This document shows, one piece after another, positions 45,426 to 57,438 of a stretch of DNA of 64,000 nt; position 1 is the first letter of the stretch, and each line of letters opens with the position of its first letter. Location of the stretch: assembly GCA_030847615.1 (NCBI GenBank), contig JAUMIR010000001.1, forward strand, positions 86,229,501-86,293,500, read 5' to 3'. The notes beneath the pieces are model-generated. The model saw nothing but the letters and a program-made list of their open reading frames with translations. It did not search any database and was not told the origin of the DNA. Source of the stretch: Gambelia wislizenii (Eukaryota; Chordata; Lepidosauria; Squamata; Crotaphytidae). Made by a program: the position numbers and the translations under genes.

Positions 45426-46035
45426 TCTTGTCTATATGGTCAAAATAATATGAACAGGATGCGAAAGTATGACGATCTATTCATATGGACATGCACATAA
45501 ATACATGTCATTCGGAAGGGGGGGCAGTCAAATCCACCACAAAGTCTGTGTATGTCAAGTCTGGGGCTTCATCTGGATTTTTTAAAAAGCTCCATACGAC
45601 ATGCAAATGTGCAATCATTTGAACATTCACATTTGCACAGATATGAACAGGCAGAGTAATCTGATTGGCTGGATTAGCATGGGGGTGGGGCTAGCAAACA
45701 AGGAAAGCGCCTGTGCCCTCATGTTACATTTTCAGCTAAGCGAGGGTCTGGTAAGTCAATATCATGGCAATCTTATACTTTTTTTCTTCTTCTTCTTCTT
45801 TTTTTTTTTTTTTTTGGTTTGGTAAATATAAACTATCACTTGTGCACACCATGGGAATTTAAAAAAAAATTGGGGTGGCAGATTTAAAATTGTGAGTAAA
45901 TCACTCATGGTCACTCTTGGCTAGGGGGTCATGTGGAGTTTAGGGGGGCTCTTTTCACCATGAAGACAGGTTGAATCATTGCAAATGCCTGTTTTTTGGA
46001 CATGTTCATATTTCCCTCCCCTTGTATAGACAACC
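45425..46035 (+). mobile_element. MITE family M, copy 3
   Basis: It starts near TATGGTCTTGTCTATATGGT and ends CCTTGTATAGACAACCC, with partly inverted ends. CTATGATT on the left and CTATGAAT on the right may be an 8-bp duplication. The interior has GATTGGCTGGATTAGCATGG, GGGGTGGGGCTAGCAAACAA and TCACTCATGGTCACTCTTGG. It lies at the CR1 3' end. Confidence 0.7.
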
Positions 46036-46314
46036 CCTATGAATCCATGAAACAATGGATCTGTTGTGGTTTTCCAACTCCTTGTAGTTTGCTCTGCTTC
46101 GGCAAAAGGGGAACTGGCTGGTTCAATCAATACACTGTTCAGTTACTAAAATGTTCTATCTTAAAAGATAGAAAGCACTTTTTACTATCACCACCATTAG
46201 GTATGTAGAAATAGCTCTGAAAGTGACAGCCAGAATTGTACTATTCACTCAAGGTGTGAATTTTCCCATGTCTGAATAGTAAAGGTCTTTCTTCAGTGTC
46301 ATAAAGCTGTATGT

Positions 46315-46840
46315 TGGTTATTACCTTTAAAGCCCTAAATGGCTTGGGTCCAACTTATCTTCAGAACCACCTCCTCCCATACAATCCACCCCGCGCACTC
46401 CGGTCCTCTGGGAGGAATTTGCTTCAGCCAAAAAAATCTAGGCTGTTTGTAACCTCCTAGAGGGCCTTTTTGGTAATTGCCCCCAATTTATGGAATGGCC
46501 TGCCGAACGAGATCCGTCAGATGACGAGCTTAAGTACCCTTCAAAAAAGCACTAAAGACGGATCTCTTTTGGCAGGCTTTTCCTGATTAGATCCCGTCCT
46601 CAGGAGCTGTGTCTCCTGGCCTTTTTTAGTCTTTTTTATATTTGTTTTTAATGTGATTTTAGCTAGGTGGTTTTAATTTTATATTGTTTAATGTCTTTTT
46701 ATGGGGGAGGGTGGGGGTGGGTGGTGCTTTTAGTTGGCATTGTAGAGTTTTAATGGTTGGAAGCCGCCCCGATTGTTTTTAGCAGAGGGGCAGGGTATAA
46801 ATAATTATTTAAATAAATTATTATTATTATTATCATCATC
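46315..46840 (+). mobile_element. L2-type LINE 3' end
   Basis: AAAGCCCTAAATGGCTTGGG, TTTATGGAATGGCCTGCCGA, ACGAGATCCGTCAGATGACG and AAGCCGCCCCGATTGTTTTT are followed by (ATT)n and (ATC)n. The same element lies inverted at 16900-17335. Confidence 0.78.
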
Positions 46841-47337
46841 ATCATCATCATCACAATGGAAAAATGATCTATGTGCTTCACATTCACGGGGTATCTGAGA
46901 CAGGATAGCCATTTTCTTTTTTTTCACTGATCATCAAAAGCAGTGGAATAACAACAAGGCAGGCAACATCCCCAAGCTTTCTTAGCCCATGTCAGCTGAC
47001 AGTGCCATCATGTGTCATCAGTTATGTGCTTTACAATTAGTGTATCCCTAGCTTCTTTTATCTTTATTATATTAATACAATCCTAAGGATGTAAGTCATT
47101 GTGACTGTTCAGTAGGCAACAGTTGCACATACCTTTCCCCTATGATGATGATGATCATTATCATTATCATCATTATCATTGTTTGTTTATATAGTGCCAT
47201 TAATGTACATAATGCTTTACAGTTAAAACAACAACAAAAATAAACAGCCCGCCCTGCCAGAGGTATACAATCTCGTAAAATACATGTGCACACATAGGGG
47301 AAGGATGGAGTAAAGCAAATATAAACTATACGATTAC

Positions 47338-47480
47338 AGTTGTCCCTTCATATTCACTGGGGTTTGGTTCCACAACCCACCCACCCCTGCCGTGGATACC
47401 AAAATCCGTGAATACTCAAGTTCCATTATATGCAATGCCATAACAAAATGGTGTCCCTTATATAAGATGGCAAAATCAAA
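47338..47480 (+). mobile_element. Tigger-like MITE, left half
   Basis: CAGTTGTCCCTTCATATTCA, CCGTGGATACCAAAATCCGT and TGGTGTCCCTTATATAAGAT match the first half of the MITE at 49899-50125. The right half is missing. Confidence 0.75.
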
Positions 47481-49685
47481 AACAGAATTAATACATGACA
47501 CTGATATATCTCAGCTGCAATCCAGGATTAGGAATGGCCCCTCTGTATGTAGGAGCCTTGAGACTGTTCGAAACCTAGAAGTAAGATTGTCTATTCCTTT
47601 GTTACAGCAGGGCCAAGTCTTCTTGTTTGGATGCAGTTCTTATTCAAGGTTGTGTCAAGGTCTGTTTCAATGTTTGTAAAGCACAGAGGCTAACAGGAAC
47701 TAAAACATTGTGCTAATGCAACCAGTTTGAATCCTACAATGCCAGTCCCTTTGCTTGCAATGTAATTTGTAAACTTTATGTTAGAGAACATTCAGTCATG
47801 TAAGAGCTATAGGTATCAAAGAGAAGCAGTGTCAGTGGAGAAGCACTTTCCCTGTTTATTGTGTCTCTGTTGAAAATGCTACTAGTTGCTAGTCTTCAGC
47901 ATGGGAATTGAATTCCTTACATTCTTTCCAATTACTGTGAGGTGCAAGAAGTCCTTCTTTATGAAAGCACAGTCTATACTAGAAGAAGCCAAATCTTTCT
48001 AGATGGCACTATCCATGGAGCTAGTTGTTCATTTCTGATGTTCTTCTCCTTCTTCCTGGGTCATATCCTTCAACAGGAAGGAGCAATGAAATAACAACCA
48101 GAGACCCAAGATACTATATAAATAGTTGTCCAGGCTTTACCCCTTAAATTACCCTATGAAATGCCTACAAAAACGCCTGTTTTTCTCTTCTGGTTTGCTG
48201 AGCTCTAAAGACTGGGACAGTAGAGCTAGTGGCTTATGGCCCTGCCCCCAACCAACTCAGTGGTTCAGCAGAAGCCCATCCTTTAGACCATGTACTCAGG
48301 GAGAGCACACAACCAAAAACAAGTAAACAAACAGATCTTCAATAGTTTCTGAACCCCCCCAGGTTATTAGTATAGCCTCATTTCATTTATGTCTAGTGTT
48401 TTATCTATGTATCATAAGGAGATGTGGGAAATGTTAGAACATTCCTTTATAAAAACAAGAAATCTGATAGTTCAATTCTTTATGGAGTTGGATAATATTA
48501 TCATATCATATCCCTCTGTTTGTGATTACAGAAATATGCTGGGTTTTCGGTTTTGGCAATTAAGCAGATTAATTCTTTGTAAATATAAAATGTGGAAAAG
48601 GTATTTTCTGCTTCAGTCTGAAATATTTTATATGCTTGCTTTAACCCTTATCCTTCAGCAAGTGTATTGTTGGCTGTGATTAAGATCAAAACCTAGAATT
48701 TCTTATGAAAAGTGTTTAAAATGAATCAGTCAGCTTAATTTGCTCTGTAGAAACCTACTTGCTGCAGTTTCTCCTTGAGTTGTGGCAATAGGTTGTAATG
48801 AAATATTCTCAACTGAGATAGGAAAATACATAGAGAGAAGAGAGAAACGTGGGTACAACAGTCCCTAAAAGCTGATTCTCATGAGTGTGTGTAAGACATT
48901 TTGAAGCTGAGCTGCCTTATATCAGCTGGCTTCTTGGACAAAGGATTGTAAAGCACTAAAATTTCTTGGAGGGAGAAGGGCATGCATGATCTCTGCGTGC
49001 AAGTAGGAAGTAAAAGCCTTGCGTACACAGATCAATGAGACACAGAGCTGGATCAAAAAGGTAAGCATGGAACTCTATACTTTACCTCTGTCCTCAATTA
49101 CACTAAACAAGTGTTGCTGTTTCTTCACATCAACATGGATGAGGAAAGAAAACAATTTTTTTAATGCTCCCTTTCTCCTGCAGTGCCCTATACCACCTCT
49201 CATAGTATTCTAGAGGGGTCCCCGACTCTCTGGAGTAGATTTTGAAGACATAGAGCAAGGCTGCTACTGTTTTCTTAGTGACTGGATAGTGGTTGGCAAG
49301 TGGCTGGGGACACATAAACCTTGGCTGAGAGGCATGTTCTTGTAAAATAGTATCACCCACAATGGGAGCATGAGTTGAATCTGTAGAGAAACAGATAAAC
49401 TCTGTGGCTTGGAGTACTTGGTGCTCGCCTTGACTGGCGTACCATGTCATGGGCCAGGACCAGAGCTAGATTCTGTCTGAAGAGGCAACTTGAGAAGAGA
49501 CTCCAGCAGCTCTCTCAGTTGAAGAGCAGCCTCAGCCAGAGGAGGCCAGGACTTTAAATTATTTTATACATTTTTACGCTGTTTAAATTGTTAAATCATT
49601 CCTTGCTGTTTTAAATTACTTTAATTCATATACCACCTTGAGTTTTTGTGATATAATGCAGGATTTAGAAGTTTAGTAACTAAAA
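47481..49685. other. Intron sequence, unrecognised
   Basis: I can name no element here. A 106-codon minus frame at 49130-49450 has no recognisable motif. The end (49620-49680, ATACCACCTTGAGTTTTTGT) looks like a LINE or SINE tail. Confidence 0.4.
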
Positions 49686-49689
49686 TAGT

Positions 49690-49896
49690 AACAAGGGAGG
49701 CCTGGTGGTGCAGTGGTTAAATGCCAGTACTGCAAGCCACAAGGTTATGAGGTTGATCCCAGAGGGCTCCAAAGTTGACTCAGTCTTCCATCCTTCTGTG
49801 GGTCAGTAAAATGAGTACCCAGCTTGTTGGGGCAATTAGCTAAAAAAACATTGTAAACCACTTAGGGAGTGCTTCAGCACTGATAAGTGGTATATA
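49690..49896 (+). mobile_element. Second tRNA-derived squamate SINE
   Basis: GGAGGCCTGGTGGTGCAGTG and GTTAAATGCCAGTACTGCAA are a tRNA-like head. GAGGTTGATCCCAGAGGG is a degraded B box, and GTAAAATGAGTACCCAGCTT and ATTGTAAACCACTTAGGGAG form the body. It differs from the SINE at 7228-7440. Confidence 0.82.
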
Positions 49897-49898
49897 TA

Positions 49899-50125
49899 GT
49901 TGTCCCTTCATATTTGCTGGGGTTGGTTCCAGGACCCCCTGTGGATACCAAAATCTGTGAATACTCAAGTCCCATTATATGCAATGCCATCGCAAAATGG
50001 TGTCCCTTATATAAGATGGCAAAATCAAGGTTTGCTTTTTGGATTATTATATTTTTAAGAATATTTTCAAGCCATGAATACTTAAATCCATGCATACCAA
50101 ATCCGTGGATACAGAGGGACAACTG
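49899..50125 (+). mobile_element. Tigger-like MITE, complete
   Basis: The ends GTTGTCCCTTCATATTTGC and ATACAGAGGGACAACTG are inverted, with TA at both sides. It inserted into the TA-rich tail of the SINE at 49690-49896. The wording GGACCCCCTGTGGATACCAA is that of pogo-type short elements. Confidence 0.85.
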
Positions 50126-52603
50126 TAAATACCAATGCTATTGCTATTTAATAAAATAAATAATTAAAATCAGGGAACATAGCTTTTCTTACCCTTCTCT
50201 TTTATGCCATCCGGTGAAGATCAAAGAGTCTTCCAGCAATCCTGACTAATTGAACGGTCTCATGAAACTTTCACATAAAATATTTGAATCTTAAATTGTC
50301 CAGTTGAATACGTTCAGATTTTCTAAGAAATATCACTTTTATTGAGTTTAAATGAGGACAAGACAGGAGTGAGCCCATAAAATTGAAAATCAAGTATTAA
50401 ATATGCCATTTTAATATATAGACAAGGGTTATGTCTGCATAAATAGTATGTATTGTCCAGACATTCTAAAACCTTTCTTAAAAATAATAATAAAGAACTT
50501 TAATTCATCGGAATATGTCTGTTGCTTCCTACAGATCAGGGGTGAGCAACTGGCAACCTATACTACCAAATTTCTAGCCATGTAGGTACTGGAAGTCACA
50601 TCCAGATGTCACTCCCAGTTGCAGTTTCTGGATTCCACAGGCTGATTTCAGGTCTTGTTGGGAGGGGGTACCTGGGAGGGGTTAATACGGTATTAATCAG
50701 TTGAGCTTTTTGAGTTTTACATTTAAAGAAATAGGTTTTTTTACTATTTGAGGGCAAATGCTTTGGGGACCTGTGGGCCACAGTCTCCCCACCTCCTGCT
50801 GTAGATCAGTAGGTGAAAGGATGAAAGAGAGCCAAGAAACAGAAATGAGAAAATGACTTTTGATGTGTATGCGGTAGACGTATTCTTTTATAGAAAAGAA
50901 ATTGCACTGCAGTGAGGAAATCTCTGCCATCAGCAATGTGCCAGTCCCCCAGCTCTGCAAATTTTCTCAAGAGATTCAGAAAGATTGCTGAAAGGATTCA
51001 TGAGCAATGCACATTAAAGAGATAAATACTAAAGCAGACGCTAAGTGAGCAAATATTCTTGCCAATTGGATATACATAGAAGAAGAGCATTACAATTACA
51101 ATTCTATACTGGAAACACTACGATATTTTAAAGTACCCTACTTGACAGTTATGTTGTTATAACAGAGATATGAAGCTGGGAATCTACAGCATTAAAACAC
51201 TCCAGGCTCTGTGATTATAAAACACAAATGTTGTGACAAATCTAAGTTCCACAAATTTGGCAGTTTCACATAATGATTCTTAGTTTTCATGATTCACGCA
51301 ATTTGCATAGTTGCACAGTTTGCTTTAAAAACTCAGTTAAAAAATTGAAATACTCTGTATAAAGTTTTGTAAAACAGCACAGAGATATGGGAAATTGATA
51401 ATTCCAGACATCTGTGGGATTATTTTCGTTGGGTGGTAATTTTTTCCCTGTGAAACAGGGAGGAACATCCTCTCTGTAGGCAGGAACACAAAAGCCTTTT
51501 GAGCGCATCTAGTAGGCAGAGTAACCCTCCCCACAAGGTCATTTGTTCCTGCCTTATCTCTGTTAGCATGCATTTCTTCGTCATTCTGCTCCAGTCGCCA
51601 ATTTGGGGTTTTTCCCTCTACCTCTGTTTTCCCTTTCTCCCTCTCATCAACTTCCTTAAAAAACAAAACAAAACAAATTTAAACTCCTGAACTTCTTGTT
51701 CCATTCATGTCTTCTCCTCCCCAGTAGTCTACTTCTTTCTTCTTTGTCATCACTCATCAGTCTCCTTCCTCCCTCATCCTTCCTCCTCCCCCCCCCCCAC
51801 CAACTCTGGCTCAAGTAGACACATGGAAAGGGAGAGCACAAGCTGGAGACGTTGCAGGCTCTATCAAACCCGGACTCAGGTCACACACCAAAGAAAGGTT
51901 TACCACCAAAAAGCATGCAGCTGCCACATAGGAAAACCGTGTCTGGATCAGAGGGCCTGTCTGGCGTAGGAGGTGGACACTCATTACTTGACTGGACTGG
52001 ATTCTTCCAAAGCCCAGGACCAAAGGGGGTTAACCCACTTAGGTTCACCCCCAAAAAGATGCAGAGAAAGCACCCCCAGCCCACCAGAGACTTATGGGGA
52101 GGCCCAGTCCCTTGATGGGGGATACAGAACACCTAACAGATCCCCTGTACTGCTTCAAAGCAGAGTGAGCCATCTTTTGATGAGGATCAGGACAGCCTAG
52201 CTGCAGCTATTCCAACTCCCTGCCCTCGAGGAGCTGAAATTCGCAAGCTTGCCTACCCAGGAGCAGGTCTCTTATGTGTAAGGGCAAATTCCATGCCCCT
52301 ATATTAGCAATCATTCACAGGCAATAGTTGGAGCTGGTATGCCTCCCTGCTCATGAGCATAAGCAGCTACCTACTCACGACCAGTAATGTGTTCTAGGCA
52401 CTCCTAATCCATGAGTAGTCTTCCAGCTGCCTGACAGAAGCACTGCACAAAGCAGCTACCCTTGGCTGTGCAAGTAGTAAAGAGAACCCCCCTCTCTCAT
52501 CAGAAGGAGGCTCAGACTCAGAAGGGGTGCCTCGGATTCCTCCCTCCACGTGGTATGGGTACATTGGAACATGTCATGCCTCTCTCCCAGACCCCTGGCC
52601 TTG

Positions 52604-53164
52604 ATTGTGACACAGACAGCGAGGCAGACAAAGAGGGTGTCAGGCTTAGCTCTCAGGACCCGGGGCCAAACCTGGCTGGGAAGAGAAAGGCAGAGGGACA
52701 TGCCCATGAAACAGAGAAACAAACAGGGATACTCCCCAGCAGCCACAAGACACAGATACAAACCAGACAATACCTACAGCAATTCAACATAGAAAGGGAA
52801 GGGAAGTGCTTGTGTCACTCAGAGCGTATACAAAACACGTGTTAATTAGGCAACAGCTGAGGAAGGATTCCAGACCATAAAAATCCCTGCCTTGCTCTCA
52901 GCAGGTTGTTGCTGGCAACCAACCTTTCCTGGAGGTGCAACATATTTTGCTCTGGACTCTCAGCTCATGTGATTCCAGGACTTTGAAACCCTGATTTATG
53001 ACCTGACTTTGCTACCAGCACCCCTTTGGATTTAACATCTTGACTAATTGCTTTCTCTTGTCGACTCCGACTGGCTTTGTTATTGAACCTCTAAAATGCC
53101 TGGTGGGTAAGACAGCTATTACACTCTGCTGAACTCTCTTCCCTGGCTGACTGCTAAGACAGGA
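52604..53164 (+). mobile_element. LTR-like block inside DIRS element 2
   Basis: It starts near TGTGACACAGACAGCGAGG and ends CTGACTGCTAAGACA. An acidic open frame leads in, and CATAAAAATCCCTGCC at 52875 could be a TATA-like box. Later wording (GACTTTGAAACCCTGATTTA, TTGACTAATTGCTTTCTCTT) resembles the 35640-36250 block. No clear duplication is seen, so boundaries are tentative. Confidence 0.4.
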
Positions 53165-53559
53165 CAGAACAACCCATCTTTAAATAGTCTATTTCCAAGA
53201 TGTCTTCAAATAATAATTATTATGGTCATTTCAACCTTCCCCTTGTCCAAGGGGGCTAGACTACAGATCCTTCTCCTCAGGGATGCCCTGATTCTGCTTT
53301 TCCCTCCCCCTGGTTTATACCAAGGTAGAGGATATGCTTGGAAGCTAACTTGACAGAGGAAGAGTCCAGCCTTAAGGCAGCCCCTTCACCCTTTCTCCAA
53401 GGTCTTCCATTGCTGGCTCCATTCTGGCCAGAGCCTTCCCCCACCTGGGCAGAGTGGTTGCCTAAGTAACGGTGCCAGTTTTAAAACACAGAATCAACAG
53501 ATTGTGGCATGTTCCACTTATAGGATTGATTCTAGTCCTATTGACACTCAGTTTTTTCT

Positions 53560-54660
53560 TTGTGTAAAGTAAAGGTCGCAAGTGAAAGTGTACCTTCCAG
53601 ACCCAGACTGATCCTAGCTTCACATGTGGTGATTGAATGGCACATGAGGCAAGGTCATAGATACTCAGACAAGGCAGCAGAAACCATCCTGGCTTCAAGA
53701 AAACCACCCTTTAACAAGGTTTATGAGTATACCTTTCGGGTGTTTAAATGGTGGTGCAGATAAAAGAAACAAAACTGTCTCACAGTCTCCATCCCCCTGC
53801 TGCTGGAATTTCTTCATTAGACTGAGGACTTTTGCCTAATGCTATCAAAAAACAGGTTGCTGCCTTCTTGTCTATACTCCCTCCACAAAAAGGCATCAGG
53901 ATTTTCTCCCACCCACACATTCATAAGGTTGTTAAGGGGCTGACACTTTCAGCCCCTTCAACACCACAGATTACTATCTTGGGATCTCCTCACTGCCCTC
54001 AAGGATCTTACAGTGCCTCTGTTCTAGCCTATTAAGGAGACACCATTGAAGCATCTCATCTGGAAAGCTGTCCTGCAATTTCATCAGCATGCAGGGTATC
54101 TGAATTAGGAGCCCTGTCCTCATAGAAGGAGCCATGTGTTATAAGACCAGACACAGTGCTTCTGAGACTCAACCCTGCCTTCATTCCAAAGGTAAACACT
54201 CCATTCCACAAGTCATACTGCCATCCTTTTGCCCTAGACCTTCCAAACCCCTGGAGAAGATTGGGCGCATGCTGGATGTGCACTCCCTCATCAAGGTGTA
54301 CCTGAAGAGGATGAGCAACTTTTGATGCATGGACTCACTCTTTGTTTCCTACAGCCAGCATTCCCTGGGGAAGAAGGTTTCCACATCCACCCTGAGTGGA
54401 TGATCCGGGAGTATATCAGTGCCTGCTACAAGTCCACAGGGGTGCCATTGCTGGGACCTGTTCTAGCACATTCTACAAGGAGTGTAGTGACTTCGGCTAC
54501 CTTTGAAACCCATGCACCACTGGCAGAGATCTGCAGGGCGGTTACCTGGAAGTCCCCATCTGCTTTGGTTAAGCACTACAAATTGGATGTGTCTGCCTCA
54601 GTGGAGGATGCTCTTGGTAGATGTGTGTTCCAGCAAGTAGTGAGGTGGTAATTCACCTTG
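53560..54660 (+). pseudogene. DIRS tyrosine recombinase, element 2 (broken)
   Basis: Frames show ETILASRKPPFNKVYEYTFR, VFKWWC, then AIKKQVAAFLSILPPQKGIR and HPHIHKVVKGL. Further on come CRVSELGAL (first catalytic Arg region), LRLNPAFIPKVNTPF, CPRPSKP, LIKVYLKRM, GPVLAHSTRSVVTSATFETH (the HxxR box, kept), EICRAVTWKSPSALVKHYKL (Tyr kept) and ASVEDALGRCVFQQVV. Frame breaks and stops separate these parts. Unlike element 1, the recognisable catalytic residues survive. Confidence 0.88.
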
Positions 54661-55215
54661 AGCACCAGCCTCCCCACCCAACTAGATGAACTTTGGTATG
54701 TCCCACATTTAGGATGTTTTTCCCCGACTTCACAGGGAAAAGGACCATTTGTCTTACCTGTGAAATGGTCATTTCCTGTGAGAGGGTAGGAACATCCTTC
54801 CACTCTGAATGCAGGGCTGGCCCTTAGGTGAACATTTTTTTTCTCATAGTTCATTGTTAGTAAGGGCAGAGATTGGAGTAGTACGCTACAATCTGTCACT
54901 TACTTATTATGTGTTGTCTCTTTTCCTTTTGCTTTTTTCTTTCCTTTCACATCTCTGCCGAGTTTTCATCTGAGCCTGAAGGAAAGAAATAAAGATGCAG
55001 TTAAGAGAGAACAAAGCATCCTTTTCTTTTCAGTGAAGTGGTGTGCCTTCTACTCTGGAGTATCAAGCTGTCTCATGACTGGCCTTACAAGAAGGGTTGT
55101 TCCATCTACTGGACACCCTCAAAAGGCTTTTGTGTTCCTGCCTACGGAGAAGCAAGTGGACCAACCCATATTTAGGATGTTCTTCCCCTCTTCACAGGAA
55201 ATGACCATCTCACAG

Positions 55216-55290
55216 GTAAAACAAATGGTTCTTTTTTTTTTCTTGGTAGACTTGATGGATATGATGACTCAGTAATCATTATGTCCCATC
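55216..55290. other. Short spacer with poly(T)
   Basis: This links the DIRS terminal repeat and a SINE in minus orientation. Nothing else is seen. Confidence 0.5.
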
Positions 55291-56125
55291 ATTTGTTGTT
55301 GTTGTTGTTGTTGTTGTTATGTGACTTCAAATCATTTCTGACTTATGGGGACCCTAAAGCAAACCTATCACAAGGTTTTCTTGGCAAGATTTGTTCAGAT
55401 GGAGTTTGCCATTGCCTTCAGAGATTATCAGATGTGTTAAAAGTGGTGTTACATGAACACCAGGAGATCACTTAAAGGCTCCCTTTTCAGATGATGTTCC
55501 CCCTTTGGTTTGCACCCATTCTGCTGCTGTTCCACTGACGCTGCTTTTTATTGATGGGAGAAGCCATCAACAGATCCCCTGTTCCGTTCCTGTCACGGAT
55601 GTTCCTGCATGGGACAAGGTGCCCCGTTCTGCTGGCGAGATCCCAGCGTCAATGGGCAGTCCCTGCCAGAACACTTCCTGGTGAGATCGGGATATCCAGG
55701 TAAGTGACACACTTTTTAAAGACTTTCCTGGTTTACCTGGAAGTTTTAAATTGTGTGTATGTGTTTTTGTAACTTTTTTTGGTTATTTTTATTTTTATTT
55801 TTGAATTTCCCATGCTTGCGTTTTCTCATGAGAATCTGCAGGATTTTGATCCAGGAAGTGAAAGGAGCTCCATTAGAGTTCTGTTCACTCCTGCACTGCT
55901 GGAATGGCAGCAGAGGAGGAAAGTGTGAGGAGGAGGGTGATTGTGGCAGGACTAGAATGGGACAGGGGTGGGAGTGGAGATTGTGGGACAGAATCTTCTT
56001 CCTCTGAGCCTGAGAGAGTGTGACTTGCCCAAGGTCACACAGTAGTTTTCCATGGCTGAGTGGGTATTTGAATCCTCGTCTAGAGTTCTAGTCCCAACAC
56101 TCTAACCACTACAACACATTGGCTG
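55290..56125 (-). mobile_element. tRNA-derived SINE split by unidentified sequence
   Basis: The left part has (TTG)n, TGACTTCAAATCATTTCTGA and GATTTGTTCAGATGGAGTTT up to about 55420. The right part resumes at about 56000 with CCTCTGAGCCTGAGAGAGTG, TTGCCCAAGGTCACACAGTA and CCATGGCTGAGTGGGTATTT. The 580 bases between are unidentified. Confidence 0.65.
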
Positions 56126-56852
56126 TGTCCCACCATACTCCCAGATTTATCTGGGGGCTAGAATAATTTGTAAAGATATTTCAGTGTAGTGTTCTACAAC
56201 AGTGAGACTATATCATTTGTCAATCTGGGCTGACAAAACAAGTCACCTTGACAGAAAGTATGCTCCTAACGTGCCTGGGTGAATTGGTCTAAACACAAGA
56301 GACCCCCACCTTTACATTCAAATATCCCTTGTTCTGAGTTTCTGCCACCATGATTCACACTGCTGTAATGTCAAGTTATAGAGTAATTTGAACTGCATGT
56401 TACAGGGGGCAGAAGGAAGATGCAACCTGGAATTTTTCTTGTGTTAATAGCCTAGCCACTTATCTCTTTTACTATCTAATTATCTGAAATATTGAGTGGA
56501 GGGACACAGGCAATGTGATAAGTTTTTAAAAAGTATCATACATATTTAGCAATTCTGGAAATGATCTAGCTGGATTTCCTGCATTGGTTTGAAGGTTGGA
56601 CTCAATGGCCTCTGGGGCCCCTTCCAACTCTGTCTCGTTCGGTGTCATTCTGAATGGTTGCAGAGTCTTCCAGAGTTTAGGTTTAGGCAAGTAAACAACC
56701 AAGGCCCATGGGGCCCAGCATTTGTCTTTGGACAAAGACATGTATCAGGTTTAGTTCTAACAAGAAGTGGAATTTGCAGAATTATGGCTGATTTTGCATT
56801 ACGTATCATATTCTTTTTTTTCCATAAGATAATGCTGTCTATGGGCCTGAGA

Positions 56853-56896
56853 TTATAGAAGGAAGGAAGGAAGGAAGGAAGGAAGGAAGGAAGGAA
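56853..56896. repeat. (GGAA)n microsatellite
   Basis: About ten GGAA units in a row. It is a likely polymorphic marker. Confidence 0.95.
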
Positions 56897-56932
56897 ACAT
56901 TCACATCACTTTTTAAGATAATTCAGTACAGT

Positions 56933-57160
56933 GGGCCCTTAGTAGCCACTGGGGGGTGGTTCCAGGATCCTCTGTGAATACCAAAATCCATGGATGCTCA
57001 AATCCCATTATATACATATAATAGTGTAGTAGAATGGGATCCCGTATATAAAATGGCAAAATCAAGGTTTGCTTTTGGGGATTTTTTTCTTTAAATTCAA
57101 GCAGTGCTCGGTTGAATCTATAGATGCAGAATCCATGGATATGGAGGGCTGGCTGGCTGC
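56933..57160 (+). mobile_element. Tigger-like MITE, diverged copy
   Basis: CAGTGGGCCCTTAGTAGCCA, GAATACCAAAATCCATGGAT and CCATGGATATGGAGGGCTGG match the family at 49899-50125. The ends are degraded. Confidence 0.72.
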
Positions 57161-57180
57161 ATTAGCAATCTGAGAGGTAG

Positions 57181-57438
<258 letters not shown>

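Larger units (their letters stand above)
51437..55215 (+). mobile_element. DIRS-like retroelement 2 with inverted terminal repeats
   Basis: The left terminal repeat (51437-51535) contains CTGTAGGCAGGAACACAAAA and GCCTTTTGAGCG. The right one (about 55085-55215) carries CAAAAGGCTTTTGTGTTCCT and GCCTACGGAG, its reverse complement. An inner repeat at 54700-54800 (CCTGTGAGAGGGTAGGAACA) matches the DIRS 3' region. The gag region is poorly kept and the reverse transcriptase appears deleted. The tyrosine recombinase is recognisable. An LTR-like block (52604-53164) seems inserted. The inverted repeats with an internal complementary piece fit the DIRS layout. Confidence 0.8.

Noticed and set aside
55753..56007. 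84-codon plus frame
   Set aside because: No domain; it covers a T-rich run and part of an unidentified repeat.
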